NCBI RefSeq assembly: GCF_001953885.1
Contig: NZ_MQUS01000021.1
Location: 106,974 to 164,887 of the forward strand
Direction of reading: 5' to 3'
Source: Streptomyces sp. IMTB 2501
Lineage (GTDB): Bacteria > Actinomycetota > Actinomycetes > Streptomycetales > Streptomycetaceae
Length of the DNA: 57,914 nt
Shown: piece after piece, positions 1-8,843 of the stretch
Position numbering within the stretch: the stretch's first letter is position 1
Layout: every line of letters starts with the position of its first letter
Notes under the pieces: model-generated
Database searches by the model: none
What the model was told of the DNA's origin: nothing
The model's input: the letters and a program-made list of their open reading frames with translations, nothing else
Position numbers and translations under genes: made by a program

Positions 1-265
1 GCCCCCAGCCCCCAGCCCCCAGCCACGCACCCCCAGCGACCGCCCCACCGTCAACCCACACACCCCCGAGCAGCCACCCCCGACCTTCAACCCACACCCA
101 CCCGGGTGACCGCAGCCGCCCGCCACCCCCAGCTCACGCACCTCCGACGGCCACCCACAGCTCACTCACCCCCGGATGACCGTCCCCGCCCCACAGCTCA
201 CTCACCCTCAGATGACCGCCCGCCCCCCCCAACAGCCCACGCGCCCCCGGCGGTCGCGACGCCCG
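1..265. repeat. C-rich degenerate tandem repeats downstream of the first GTPase
   Basis: No gene is visible here. The stretch is extremely C-rich on the plus strand and made of degenerate short repeats: CCCCCAG runs at 1-25, then a longer unit beginning CAGCTCAC at about 130, 158 and 194. The last two copies are about 36 bp apart and differ at a few positions; each contains GGATGACCG or AGATGACCG. The region lies directly downstream of the minus-strand GTPase stop at 266-268. It may act as an unstructured downstream spacer or a slippage-prone tract; no function can be assigned. Confidence 0.6.
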
Positions 266-2509
266 TCAGCTCGCGCTGACGCCCGACCCGGTCCGTACAA
301 CCCGCCCGTACTGCTCGCGCACCTCCCGATAGCGCAACAGCTCTGCCGCCACCGGGTCCAGCACCCGGGCCCGGCCGCAGCCGGCGGCGGCCTCTCGCAG
401 GCGCCGTTCCGCCTCCTGGCCGTAGCGCCGGGCAGGGCCTCTGGCCGCCATCCGGCAGCCCCACTCCACCAGTGGACCGCCGACGATCCCGCACACCATC
501 AGCAGCACCGGCACCGCGAGGTTGGGCCCCATGACGCCGGCGATCTGGCCCGCCAGCCACAGGCCTCCCAGGATCTGCAACAGCGTCATGGCCGCCTGCA
601 CCAGCACCGCCACCGGCCACCAGCCCGGCCGCGGCGGCCGGCCCGGCGGCAGTCCGGCCCGCGCCGCCAGTTCGTCCAGCGCCTCCGACAGCCCGTGCGC
701 ACCGCGTACGGCCGCCTCACGCACCGCCTGCGCCCACGGCCCGGGCAGCCCGGCCGAGGCCCGGTCGGCCACCGTACGGACGGCCTGCTCCACGCGCTGC
801 CTGGCCGTGATCTCCTCCTCGGCCTGGGGACGCACCGCGTGCCGGCCCGTCGTGGCGTCGCCGCGCCCCTGGTACCAGCGCCACAGCCGCAGCCAGGGCG
901 TGCCGCAGGCGCGGTTGGCGTTGCGCAGCCAGGCGCGCTCGGCGGCGTCGCCCGCGGCGGTGGCGCCCACCGCGTCCGCGAGCCGTGCCGCGAACTCCTC
1001 GCGCGCCTCCTCGCTGAGGCCGACGCGCCGTTCGGCGGCGTAGACGGGCCGCAGGTCGGCCGCGGCGGAGTCCACGTCGGCCGCGACCCGGCGGGCCGCC
1101 GCGCCGCGCTCCGCCACGAACTGGCCGAGCGCCTCACGCAGTTCGCCGACGCCTTCGCCGGAGAGTGCGGACAGCGCGAGCACATTGGCGCCCGGTTCGC
1201 CGTGCTCGCCGAGCGCGACGCCGTCCTCGTCCAGCAGCCGGCGCAGGTCGTCCAGGACCTGGTCGGCGGCCTCGCCGGGCAGCCGGTCGACCTGGTTGAG
1301 GACGACGAACATGATCTCGGCGTGGCCGGACATGGGCCGCAGATAGCGCTCGTGCAGTACGGCGTCGGCGTATTTCTCGGGGTCGACCACCCAGATCACC
1401 GCGTCGACCAGCTTCAGGATCCGGTCGACCTGTTCGCGGTGCTGTACGGCGGCGGAGTCGTGGTCGGGCAGGTCGACCAGGACGAGCCCGCGCAGCTCCG
1501 CCTCGTTGTCCGGGTTGTGCGCGGGGCGGCGGCGCAGCCGGCCCGGGATGCCCAGCCGGTCGATGAGGCCCGCCGCGCCGTCGCTCCAACTGCATGCGAT
1601 GGGGGCGGCCGTGGTCGGACGCCGTACGCCGGTCTCCGAGATGGCCACGCCGGCGAGGGCGTTGAACAGCTGTGACTTGCCGCTGCCCGTGGCACCCGCG
1701 ATGGCGATGACGGTGTGCCGGCCGGAGAGTTTGCGGCGCGCGGCCGCCTCGTCCAGGACCCGGCCCGCTTCGGCGAGGGTGTGGTGGTCCAGCCGGGTGC
1801 GGGAGAGGCCGACGAGTTCGCGCAGGGCGTCGAGACGGGAGCGCAGTGGGCCGTCGTACGCCAGCGGGGGCGGGGGGTTGCTGCCCTGGCCCCGGCTGTC
1901 GGTCTCGCGTTCGGCGGCGAGCGCGGCGGCTGCGGCATCCGTGATGCGCCGGGCGATCAGGCCGTCGTCCCAGGTCTCCGCGGAGTCGGCGTCGGCGCCG
2001 GTGCCGGTGCCGGCGGCGGAGGTACCGGCGTCTGATCGGCGCCGGGGGTGCGCCTCGTCGCTGGGGCCGGGTTGCCGGGGGGTGCGGTGCGGCGGACGGG
2101 GGCGCCGGCCGCCGACCGCGTCGGCGCTCCTGCCGACGGCGGGCACGGCCGCCCGGCCCGTGTCCTGGTCCGTCACGCGCGCGTCCCGCTCACGGTCATC
2201 GCGTCGGCCGCGGTGGTCGCGTTCATCGCCTTCCCCGTCCTCCCCCTCGATCGCGGCCGCGGCCTTGTCCTCCCCGGCGTCCACGCCCACCGCCGAGGCG
2301 GCCGACGCGGAATCCTGGCCCGGAACCTCGGTCCGGTCCTCCGGGACGGCGGTGTCGCCGGGAGCTCCCGGGCTCGGGGGCACCAGCTCCCCGCGAAGGT
2401 CGCCACGCTCTCCGGGGTTCACGACCTCGGAATTCATGTGACCGCTGTGCTCAGTAAGCGCCATGTGGTCGGTGTGCTCCATCTGGTCCTGATCAGTGGC
2501 GGCCGTCAC
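266..2509 (-). CDS. Large P-loop GTPase with C-terminal membrane segments
   Basis: A 747-residue protein starting at GTG 2509, with AAGGAGAGG correctly placed upstream inside the end of the preceding gene. Residues 1 to about 220 are an acidic, Glu/Asp/Arg-rich low-complexity extension. A GTPase core follows: P-loop GATGSGKS at about 272-279, Thr-rich switch (RRPTTAAP), G3-like VDLPDHDS and G4-like NQVDR. The C-terminal third has a hydrophobic pair (PVAVLVQAAMTLLQ and LAVPVLLMVCGIVGG) resembling a dynamin/Era-like membrane hairpin. G4 has Gln instead of Lys (NQxD). It follows its paralogue 2513-4123 with 3 bp between stop and start, so the two are probably co-translated and may form a heteromeric membrane GTPase pair. 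The cellular role is unknown to me. Confidence 0.85.
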   Translation of the reverse strand: MTAATDQDQMEHTDHMALTEHSGHMNSEVVNPGERGDLRGELVPPSPGAPGDTAVPEDRTEVPGQDSASAASAVGVDAGEDKAAAAIEGEDGEGDERDHRGRRDDRERDARVTDQDTGRAAVPAVGRSADAVGGRRPRPPHRTPRQPGPSDEAHPRRRSDAGTSAAGTGTGADADSAETWDDGLIARRITDAAAAALAAERETDSRGQGSNPPPPLAYDGPLRSRLDALRELVGLSRTRLDHHTLAEAGRVLDEAAARRKLSGRHTVIAIAGATGSGKSQLFNALAGVAISETGVRRPTTAAPIACSWSDGAAGLIDRLGIPGRLRRRPAHNPDNEAELRGLVLVDLPDHDSAAVQHREQVDRILKLVDAVIWVVDPEKYADAVLHERYLRPMSGHAEIMFVVLNQVDRLPGEAADQVLDDLRRLLDEDGVALGEHGEPGANVLALSALSGEGVGELREALGQFVAERGAAARRVAADVDSAAADLRPVYAAERRVGLSEEAREEFAARLADAVGATAAGDAAERAWLRNANRACGTPWLRLWRWYQGRGDATTGRHAVRPQAEEEITARQRVEQAVRTVADRASAGLPGPWAQAVREAAVRGAHGLSEALDELAARAGLPPGRPPRPGWWPVAVLVQAAMTLLQILGGLWLAGQIAGVMGPNLAVPVLLMVCGIVGGPLVEWGCRMAARGPARRYGQEAERRLREAAAGCGRARVLDPVAAELLRYREVREQYGRVVRTGSGVSAS

Positions 2510-2512
2510 CGG

Positions 2513-4123
2513 TCACCTCTCCTTCTGCAGTACGGACAGGGCGGCGATGAGTTCGGCCTGGGGCGCGGGCTGGACGTCGAGGGCCTCCAGCGCGGCGAGG
2601 CGCCGCTCGCGTTCGGCGTTCATGACACGGTCCACGTACTCGGTCAGCAGGCACCCCGCCCGCTCGCGCAGCCGCAGCGCGCCCTGGGCTCCCATCCGGG
2701 AGGCGAGTCCCTCGCCCGCGTTGCGTGACCGGCGCCCGCCCAGCAGCACGGTGGCGACGACGGCGGCGACGATCTCGGGGTCGGGTGCGGAGGTACGCTC
2801 CAGCACCCGCACCTCGTCCTCGGCGTACTCCTCCATCTCGCGCCGCCAGCGCCGTACGGCGAGGCCGATGCGGTGCTCGGCGGTCTCCGGGGAGAGGTCT
2901 CGGGCGGTGAGGCCCGGGGCGCCGGCGGCGGGCTCGTGACGCCAGGCCTCGTCGATGCGCTCGTCCGCCGCGGTGACGGAGCACAGCAGCAGGGCGCCCA
3001 GACTCTCCACGAGCGCGTCGAGCAGTTCCCCCGAGGTGCAGTCCAGCGGGAAGGCCCGCCAGCGCTTGAGCGCGTCTCCGGCGAGCACCGCCCCGGACTG
3101 CAGGCGGCCGCGCACGCGCGCGTGCTCGGTGTCGTAGGCGGCGTCCACGGCGGAGGTGAGCCGGAGGGCGGCCGCGTACTGGGCGGCGGCGGCGCTGGCC
3201 AGCTCGGGCATGCGCGACTGGAGCGAGTCGAGGAGGCCGTAGGCGGTACGGGCCATGACCTGGTGTCGGGCAGCGGCGTCCTGGGCGTGGTGGACGAGCC
3301 AGTTCTTCAGGGGTGCGACGGCGGTGGCGGGCAGCAGTCCGGCGCCCCAGGCGGACTCGGGCAGCTCGGGCACCGTGAAGCGGGGTACGTCACCGAGCCC
3401 GGCCTTGGTGAGCAGGGCGCCGTACTGCCGGGAGACCTCGGAGACGACCTGGTGGGGCACCCGGTCCAACACGGTGACGAGGGTGGCGTCGTACTCCTTG
3501 GCGGTGCGCAGCAGGTGCCAGGGGACGGCGTCGGCGTAGCGGGTCGCCGTGGTGACCATGATCCAGATGTCGGCGGCGCAGATCAGCTCGGCGGCGAGGA
3601 CACGGTTGTCGGCGATCAGCGAGTCGATGTCGGGTGCGTCGAGGAGGGCGAGCCCGCGCGGGAGGGTCTCGGCGGTCTCGATGCGCAGCATGCGCAGGGG
3701 CTCCTGGCGGGCGGGCAGCAGGAGATCGTCGGCGGGATCCGGCTGGGTCGCCCAGACCCGCGTCAGCTCGGGCAGCACGCGCATGGCGCTGAACCAGTGG
3801 TGGTCCTCCGGATGGCAGACGAGGACCGGCGTCCGGGTCGTCGGCCGCAGCACGCCCGCCTCGCTCACCCGCCGCCCGACGAGTGAGTTGACCAGCGTCG
3901 ACTTGCCCGCGCCGGTGGATCCCCCGACGACGGCCAGCAGCGGCGCCTCGGGCTCTCGCAGGCGGGGTACGAGATAGTCGTTGAGCTGCGCGAGGAGTTC
4001 GTCGCGGTTGGCACGCGCGCGTGCGGCCCCAGGAAGGGGCAGCGGAAAGCGTGTGGCGGCGACACGATCGCGCAGAGCGGAAAGTGTGTCGAGCAGCTGA
4101 GGCCGTACGTCCAAGGTCACCAC
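2513..4123 (-). CDS. P-loop GTPase, dynamin-like superfamily, partner of the downstream GTPase
   Basis: About 536 residues if started at GTG 4123 (a second GTG follows at 4120). An in-frame ATG at 4162 and upstream starts to 4270 are possible but add sequence without family-like character. The N-terminus reads VTLDVRPQLLDTLSALRDRV. The P-loop is GGSTGAGKS, followed by a Thr-rich switch (RPTTRTPV), LLDAPDIDS as G3 and TVLDRV at the G4 position. The remainder is helical. The same architecture recurs in the neighbour at 266-2509, to which it is translationally linked. No strong Shine-Dalgarno precedes the chosen start, so the start is the least certain part. Function unknown beyond GTP-dependent, probably membrane-associated work. 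Confidence 0.8.
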   Translation of the reverse strand: MVTLDVRPQLLDTLSALRDRVAATRFPLPLPGAARARANRDELLAQLNDYLVPRLREPEAPLLAVVGGSTGAGKSTLVNSLVGRRVSEAGVLRPTTRTPVLVCHPEDHHWFSAMRVLPELTRVWATQPDPADDLLLPARQEPLRMLRIETAETLPRGLALLDAPDIDSLIADNRVLAAELICAADIWIMVTTATRYADAVPWHLLRTAKEYDATLVTVLDRVPHQVVSEVSRQYGALLTKAGLGDVPRFTVPELPESAWGAGLLPATAVAPLKNWLVHHAQDAAARHQVMARTAYGLLDSLQSRMPELASAAAAQYAAALRLTSAVDAAYDTEHARVRGRLQSGAVLAGDALKRWRAFPLDCTSGELLDALVESLGALLLCSVTAADERIDEAWRHEPAAGAPGLTARDLSPETAEHRIGLAVRRWRREMEEYAEDEVRVLERTSAPDPEIVAAVVATVLLGGRRSRNAGEGLASRMGAQGALRLRERAGCLLTEYVDRVMNAERERRLAALEALDVQPAPQAELIAALSVLQKER

Positions 4124-4441
4124 ATGCGAAGAATGCCCAATTTGAGGGGGATTCTGAAGCATATAGGCATGTCTGCGTGCCGAGAGGACGGAACGGACGG
4201 AAGGAATCATTGGGACACAGGCACAGTCCAGGCATAACGAGTGCACAACACCCGGGGCGTCGGACGCCAAAAGCGATGCACGAATCGCACCTGCCTGCGA
4301 TTATCAGGACCGCTTCACCGAACCTCCACATCGAGCCACGGAGGCGAAGCAACAGGGTCAAGGAACCGGGAGCCCTATCCTTGTCCCCGGGTCACGTCAC
4401 GGATCACCGACCAGGGCATCCGCACGAGGCCACCACACCAG
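4124..4441. other. Gene-free leader between GTPase operon and tRNA
   Basis: About 318 bp separate the GTPase operon start (minus strand) from tRNA-Arg (plus strand). GC content drops locally (for example 4130-4170 and 4255-4345), as expected for divergent promoters. No convincing coding sequence is seen: short frames here lack codon bias and ribosome sites. No palindromic operator stood out. Confidence 0.5.
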
Positions 4442-4514
4442 GCCCCCGTAGCTCAGTGGATAGAGCAGGCGCCTTCTAAGCGCTTGGCCGCAGGTTCGAG
4501 TCCTGCCGGGGGCG
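4442..4514 (+). tRNA. tRNA-Arg (anticodon TCT)
   Basis: A complete cloverleaf is readable. The 7-bp acceptor GCCCCCG (4442-4448) pairs with CGGGGGC (4507-4513); discriminator G is at 4514. The D arm is GCTC/GAGC. The anticodon stem GGCGC/GCGCT flanks loop CTTCTAA, putting TCT at 4475-4477, and the T arm is GCAGG-TTCGAGT-CCTGC. TCT decodes AGA, a rare codon in high-GC actinomycetes. The 3' CCA is not encoded. tRNA genes are common integration sites, but the repeats and decay downstream (5.7 kb onward) start over 1 kb away and no duplicated 3' tRNA end was seen. Confidence 0.96.
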
Positions 4515-4530
4515 CTCTGTCTTGTCTCCG

Positions 4531-4577
4531 CCCTCCTTCGGGAGGGCGTTCTTGTCTCCGGCTCCCTTCGGGAGAGC
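4531..4577 (+). terminator. Twin hairpins after tRNA-Arg
   Basis: Two adjacent stem-loops: GCCCTCC-TTC-GGGAGGGC at 4531-4548 and GGCTCCC-TTC-GGGAGAGC at 4560-4577 (one mismatch). Each is preceded by TCTTGTCTCCG, so the unit is a 29-bp direct repeat. Placed just after the tRNA, they probably terminate or process its transcript. No strong T-run follows, as is common in Streptomyces. Confidence 0.6.
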
Positions 4578-4645
4578 GTTTCACCGCTCAGGGCAGACTT
4601 GTCCCCGTCCGTGAGAGGTGACAGGTACTCGGCAGGAGAGACGAC

Positions 4646-5605
4646 GTGCGACTTCGCTGTGCGGTGCTGGACGACTTCCAGGGTGTGGCCACCGAGTTGG
4701 CCGACTGGTCGGTGCTCAAGGGCGAGGTGGAGGTCTTCTCGCTGCGGGAGCATCTGGACGGTGAGGACGCCCTGGCCGTGGCTCTCGCCGACTGCGACAT
4801 CGTCGTCACGCTGCGCGAACGCGTCGCCTTCCCCGGCTCCCTGTTCGCCCGGCTGCCCCGGCTGAAGCTGCTCATCGCCTCCGGCATGCGCAACACCGTC
4901 ATCGACTACGCCGCCGCGCAGGCCCACGGCGTCACCGTGTGCGGTACGCAGAGCTCGGGCATCCCGCCCGCCGAGCTGACCTGGGCGCTGCTGCTCGGCC
5001 TCGCGCGCGGGATCGCCGAGGAGAGCACCGCGCTGCGCACGAACGGCCCCTGGCAGTCCACCGTCGGCGCCGACCTGAACGGCGCCCGGCTCGGTGTGCT
5101 CGGTCTCGGCAGGATCGGCGGCCACGTGGCCCGGGTCGGGCTCGCCTTCGGCATGCGGGTCAGCGCATGGAGCCCGCGCCTGACCAAGGAGCGCGCCGCG
5201 GAACACGGCGTGGAACTCGCCGCGTCCAAGGAGGAATTGCTCGCCGACAGCGACTTCGTCACCGTCCAGGTGCCCGGAGGTGACAGCACCCGCGGCCTCA
5301 TCGGCGCCGCCGAGCTGGCCCTGATGAAGCCGACCGCCTACCTGGTCAACACCTCCCGGGCGTCGGTCGTCGACCAGGACGCCCTGCTGGCCGCGCTGCA
5401 CGCGGGCCGGATCGCGGGCGCCGGCGTGGACGTCTTCGACATCGAGCCGCTGCCCGCCGGCCACCCGATGCGCACCGCCCCGCGCCTGCTCGCCACACCC
5501 CACCTCGGCTACGTCTCGCACACCAACTACACGACGTACTACCGCCAGGCGGTGGAGAACATCCAGGCCTATCTGGCCGGGTCCCCGACACGGCTCCTGC
5601 CCTGA
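4646..5605 (+). CDS. D-isomer specific 2-hydroxyacid dehydrogenase (NAD-dependent)
   Basis: A 319-residue protein starting at GTG 4646 with AGGAGAG upstream. It has the two-domain fold of the D-2-hydroxyacid dehydrogenase family: N-terminal substrate half, then a Rossmann NAD(P)-binding core with GLGRIGG at about 152-158. The usual catalytic trio is visible: Arg in NTSRASVVD, Glu in VFDIEPLP and His in TPHLGYVS. Length is normal. Substrate cannot be read; phosphoglycerate, glyoxylate or other 2-keto acids are possible. It stands alone between tRNA-Arg and a degraded region, so context does not help. Confidence 0.9.
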   Translation: MRLRCAVLDDFQGVATELADWSVLKGEVEVFSLREHLDGEDALAVALADCDIVVTLRERVAFPGSLFARLPRLKLLIASGMRNTVIDYAAAQAHGVTVCGTQSSGIPPAELTWALLLGLARGIAEESTALRTNGPWQSTVGADLNGARLGVLGLGRIGGHVARVGLAFGMRVSAWSPRLTKERAAEHGVELAASKEELLADSDFVTVQVPGGDSTRGLIGAAELALMKPTAYLVNTSRASVVDQDALLAALHAGRIAGAGVDVFDIEPLPAGHPMRTAPRLLATPHLGYVSHTNYTTYYRQAVENIQAYLAGSPTRLLP

Positions 5606-5722
5606 GCCCCCAGGCCATTCAGCCGGGAAGCGGTAACGCGGAGGAGGTCCGGCGCGCCTCACTCCGTCCGGTGCGGAGCCGGGTACCGCGGAGGCCGCCA
5701 CCGTGCGGCTGCGCGCGTCCGC

Positions 5723-6153
5723 ATGCATCACGGTAGGCCCAGAGACCTGGGAACTCGAACTGGCAGGCATCTGGGCCGAGTTGAGGCGGCGCGGCAGCGC
5801 CCGCAAGCGGCTGACTCATTCGAACAGGGGGTGTGGCAGAGCAAGGTCGCGGAGGTGCTCGGAGTGACGCGGCAGGCGGTCGGCCTGTGGCACCGGGCCT
5901 GGCGGGAGGGCGGCAGGGATGCCCCGTTGTCCAAAGGGCAGGGCGGCAGCCCGTACCTGTCCGCCGTGCGGGAAGCGGAGCTGGAGATCTTGCTGCGGGC
6001 CAGTCGAGATCGGGAGTCTGACGGTTGCTGGACCGGCTGGGCTGGTCCCGGCAGGTGCCCGAGGTGCGGGCCGTTGAGCGGAACGAGGAAGTGATCGCCG
6101 CGTTGCGCACGGAGACGTGGCCGGCGGCCTCCCCGCCGCGCAGGCCGCAGCGA
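5723..6153 (+). pseudogene. Degenerate IS630-type transposase N-terminal remnant
   Basis: Two reading frames together give a recognisable transposase N-terminus. The first frame, around 5805-5970, contains a helix-turn-helix (KVAEVLGVTRQAVGLWHR) followed by AWREGGRDAPLSKGQGG, typical of winged-helix IS630/ISL3-like elements. After a frameshift near 6010-6020 the second frame continues LLDRLGWSRQVPE, AVERNEEVIAALR and TETWPAA to about 6153. The catalytic DDE half is absent and no terminal inverted repeats were identified. This is a dead mobile-element fragment at the edge of a decayed duplicated polysaccharide cassette, so it may relate to how that segment was inserted or rearranged. Confidence 0.75.
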
Positions 6154-6613
6154 TGATCTACGCGGTCAAGCCGTCGGGCGGGCACCTTCCGCGTGGGCAC
6201 GTACACCGAGTGCGCCTCTTACGAGGACGAGACCGGTGACCGCCCTCTCGGGCAGACCAAGCTCCCGCCCCTCCTGCCAAGGACCCGATCACCTTCAGCT
6301 TCGATTACCCGCACGCCTTCCGTGAGCCCGGTCACCTGCCGCCACCCGGCGGCGGTGCGCCATTCGAGGCGCCGGCTGCCGCCGACGGGGTGAGCCGGGA
6401 TGCGGGACACGCGATGGCCGACCTCGCAGTTCCGACACAGTTGACGCGTTCTTGGATAAATACAGGTGCCGATAGAGGTGCTCGTCTCCGGAAATCCGGC
6501 CGAACTGGCCGTGTCACCGTTCTCGATCCCTGGTTCGGGTCCCTGTTCCGCGCCGCACGGCGGCGTGACCGCGCAACCCGGGGCCACGCCCACGACATGC
6601 AGGGAGACCCCAC
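6154..6613 (+). other. Decayed sequence upstream of the deacetylase remnant
   Basis: No intact gene. Fragments such as GTFRVGTYTECASYEDE (near 6180-6230) and DPITFSFDYPHAF (near 6283-6320, another frame) look like protein relics I cannot assign. The last part, about 6545-6600 (CGCGCCGC followed by GTGACCGCGCAACCCGGGGC), weakly resembles the 3' end of the flippase gene (27901-27960 on the minus strand). The duplicated block may therefore start slightly upstream of the deacetylase. An AT-richer patch at 6440-6475 could be an old promoter. Confidence 0.4.
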
Positions 6614-7234
6614 ATGACGACGATCAGCGTGGGCCCCCCGGCCGTATCTGCCCGGGTCCGCTCCCGCCCGGCCCGCCCCGGCGCCGCTCGCCGCGAGCGG
6701 GGCGGCGCGCCCGTGCGTGCGCATGGTCGGCGTGGTCCCGCCGCCCGGGTGAGCACGTACCACTCAGTCACGGAAGCCCGACTGTGCGGCCGCGGACCGC
6801 GCGAGGTGAGCATGCGGGAGCCGCTCACGGCCCGTGCTCGGGAGGAGAACCGCGGTCTCGTCGGGCTCTCCTTCGAGAACGGATACGCCGACTTCGTCAC
6901 GGGCGCGCCGCCCCGGCCTCGCCGTCGGCGGTGCGCTGCCACCGTGTTCGTGGCCTTCGGGCGGCTCGGGGGCGAGATCGACCGGGAGTCGCGCGGCCCG
7001 CACAAGCAGCCGCCCGGCGCGGACGGCATTCGCCGTCTCGTGGCCGCAGACGTCGAGGCCGCCGCGCACAACGCCGGTCACCGGCACGCCTGCGCCATCG
7101 CCCCCTGTCCCGGTATCACCGGCGATCCGGCGCTGCCGCACATCGACGCCGGCCGGTCCGACGCCTCGGCGCATCTGGAAACGAAACGACGGCCGGCCCG
7201 CGCCTGGGGCCGCGTATGGGAGAAGACCGCATGA
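6614..7234 (+). pseudogene. Decayed polysaccharide deacetylase (catalytic residues lost), copy 1
   Basis: A 206-residue open frame related to the intact NodB-type deacetylase at 27126-27911. Matching anchors: TYHSV (MYHSV in the intact copy), EVSMREPLTARA (GVSMRELLAARA), GLVGLSFENGYADFVT (GLVGLTFDDGYADFVT), DADGIRR-like ADGIRR, and HACAIAPCPG (YACAIAPAPA). About 20 residues after the YHSV motif and about 50 after ADGIRR are missing. The catalytic Asp pair is changed to Glu-Asn (codons 6875-6880), and the metal-binding HxxxH is not preserved (HNAGH). The frame is nevertheless still open and its TGA overlaps the ATG of the next glycosyltransferase (ATGA at 7231-7234), exactly as the intact deacetylase overlaps its neighbour. 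Catalysis is very unlikely; translation may still couple expression of the downstream gene. Confidence 0.82.
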
Positions 7235-8367
7235 GAGTGCTGCACATCATCACCGGTCTCAACGCCGGGGGCGCCGAGCAGCAGCTGCGTCAGCTTCTGC
7301 GTCATCTACCGGCCGAGGTCGAGTGCGATGTGGTCGCCCTGACCAGCCCCGGAGCGGTGGCCGACGGGCTGCGCGCCGACGGCGCGCGCGTCCGCCACCT
7401 CGGCATGGACGGCAACCGCGACTTCAGTGCCCTGCCCCGGCTGACCAGACTGATCCGCGCCGGCGGCTACGACGTCGTGCACACCCATCTGTACCGGGCG
7501 TGCCTGTACGGGCGGATCGCCGCGCGTCTGGCGGGGGTGCGGGCCGTGCTGGCCAGCGAGCACTCGTTGCTGGACGACTCGGTGGAGGGCCGGCGCGCGA
7601 CCCTGGGTGTGCGCGCCCTGTACCTGCTCGGCGAGCGCCTGGGCCGCGTCACGGTAGCCGTCTCGCCGACGGTCGCCGGGGCGCTGCAGCGCTGGGGCGT
7701 GCCTGCCTCGCGCATCCGTGTCATCCCGGTCGGCTTCGATCCGGACCTGTTCCGCTTCGACGAGGTGCGGCGCAAGCAGGCCCGGATGTACTACGGGCTG
7801 CCGGACGACGCGTTCGTGGTCGGCGCCGTCGGCCGTCAGATTCCCGGCAAGCGCTTCGACGTGCTCGTGCGGGCGTTGCCGCATCTGCCCGCCGAGACGC
7901 GGCTGCTGTTGGTCGGCGACGGGCCTGAGCACGCGGCGCTGGGACGCAACGCCCGGGACCTGGGGGTCGCCGACCGAGTGGTGCTGACGGGCGAGCGCCC
8001 GTACCTGCCGGACTTCCGGGACGGCGCACCCTGCATCCCAGACCTGCTGTTCGCCATGGATGTGCTCGCCGGGCCGTCGATGGCGGAGACCTACCACATG
8101 GCGGTGGTGGAGGCGCTCGCGAGCGGGCTCCCCGTGCTCTACACGACCGCCCCCGCCCTCTCGGTCCTGCCCCCGGGCTCGATGCCGCGCGCCCTGCGCG
8201 TCACGGGCGGTGCCGAGGAGTACGCACGGGAGTTGCTGCGGCTGCACGCGGCGGGTCCCGGCGAGCGGACCGTCCCGGAGGTGGTATGGCACAACAGCAT
8301 CCAGAACATCGCCCGGCAGACATCGCGTCTGTACACGGAAGTCCTGGCCGGCTCGACCCGGAAGTGA
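7231..8367 (+). CDS. GT4-family glycosyltransferase, only intact copy of the duplicated cassette
   Basis: A 378-residue retaining glycosyltransferase of the GT-B fold. The N-terminus MRVLHIITGLNAGGAEQQ is the classic donor-loop start; later come VAVSPTVAGAL, IPVGFDPDLF, VGRQIPGKRFDVLV, LLLVGDGPE and the E-x7-E region MAETYHMAVVEALASGLPVL. It probably adds a sugar to an undecaprenyl-linked exopolysaccharide precursor on the cytoplasmic membrane. The start ATG overlaps the stop of the decayed deacetylase frame. Its paralogue at 26852-27129 retains only the two ends, so this gene probably supplies the activity for the whole pathway. Donor and acceptor cannot be read from sequence. Confidence 0.9.
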   Translation: MRVLHIITGLNAGGAEQQLRQLLRHLPAEVECDVVALTSPGAVADGLRADGARVRHLGMDGNRDFSALPRLTRLIRAGGYDVVHTHLYRACLYGRIAARLAGVRAVLASEHSLLDDSVEGRRATLGVRALYLLGERLGRVTVAVSPTVAGALQRWGVPASRIRVIPVGFDPDLFRFDEVRRKQARMYYGLPDDAFVVGAVGRQIPGKRFDVLVRALPHLPAETRLLLVGDGPEHAALGRNARDLGVADRVVLTGERPYLPDFRDGAPCIPDLLFAMDVLAGPSMAETYHMAVVEALASGLPVLYTTAPALSVLPPGSMPRALRVTGGAEEYARELLRLHAAGPGERTVPEVVWHNSIQNIARQTSRLYTEVLAGSTRK

Positions 8368-8390
8368 GCCTCTGACAACCGGCACCGCCG

Positions 8391-8815
8391 CTGCTCGGCG
8401 CCGTGGCCGGAGGCGTGTACGGCGCAGTGCGGACACCGCGGTACACGGCCACCAGCTGCGTCGTGGCCGTACCGGACGAGCACCGGTGCGTCGGCTCCCA
8501 TGGGCGCTCGGCTTCGCGCAGGCGCACGGCCTCCTGTTCACGCAGCTCACGGGGCTCGGGGAGGACGCGCGTATGGTCTCCCTCTCGGCGACCTCCCGTC
8601 ACGCCGGCCTTGCCGCCGGCATCGCCACCGCGGTGGCCGGCTCGCCGGCCGAGAACGCCGACCGCTCCGTTCGGGGCACCGGTGTCAGACTCGTGCGTCT
8701 CTCCCTTGCCCTGACGCCCGCCCAGCCGTCGTCGGCGTCCCGCGGGCTGACCGCGCTCATGGGCGCCGGTGGCCCGCTGGGCGGCCTGGCCGGGACGTGG
8801 GTGCCGGCTCCGGTC
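8391..8815 (+). pseudogene. Decayed Wzz-type chain-length protein, copy 1
   Basis: Two frames together match the intact Wzz at 26176-26844. Anchors: LLGAVAGGVYGAVRTPRYTA (intact LLGAAAGGVYAAVTPAQYTA), VVAVPDEH (VIAVPADR), then after a frameshift near 8490 ALGFAQAHG (ALGFAQGYG), MVSLSATSRHAGLAAGIATAV (MIAITATSERPGQAAAIANAV), GVRLVRLS (GIKLVRLS) and LTALMGAGG (LTSLVGAGA). The N-terminal start and first transmembrane lead-in are missing, internal sequence is deleted and there is no single open frame. Position directly after the glycosyltransferase is the same as in the intact operon. Confidence 0.8.
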
Positions 8816-8843
8816 CACTCAGCGACGTCCAAGAGCAGTTGGG

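Noticed and set aside
1..265. CRISPR-like array from repeated C-rich units
   Set aside because: Units are short, degenerate and irregular in spacing, with no unique spacers and no cas genes.
176..1675. 499-residue plus-strand open frame opposite the first GTPase
   Set aside because: Antisense shadow of a real GTPase gene; Arg/Ala/Pro-rich translation with no motif and no RBS.
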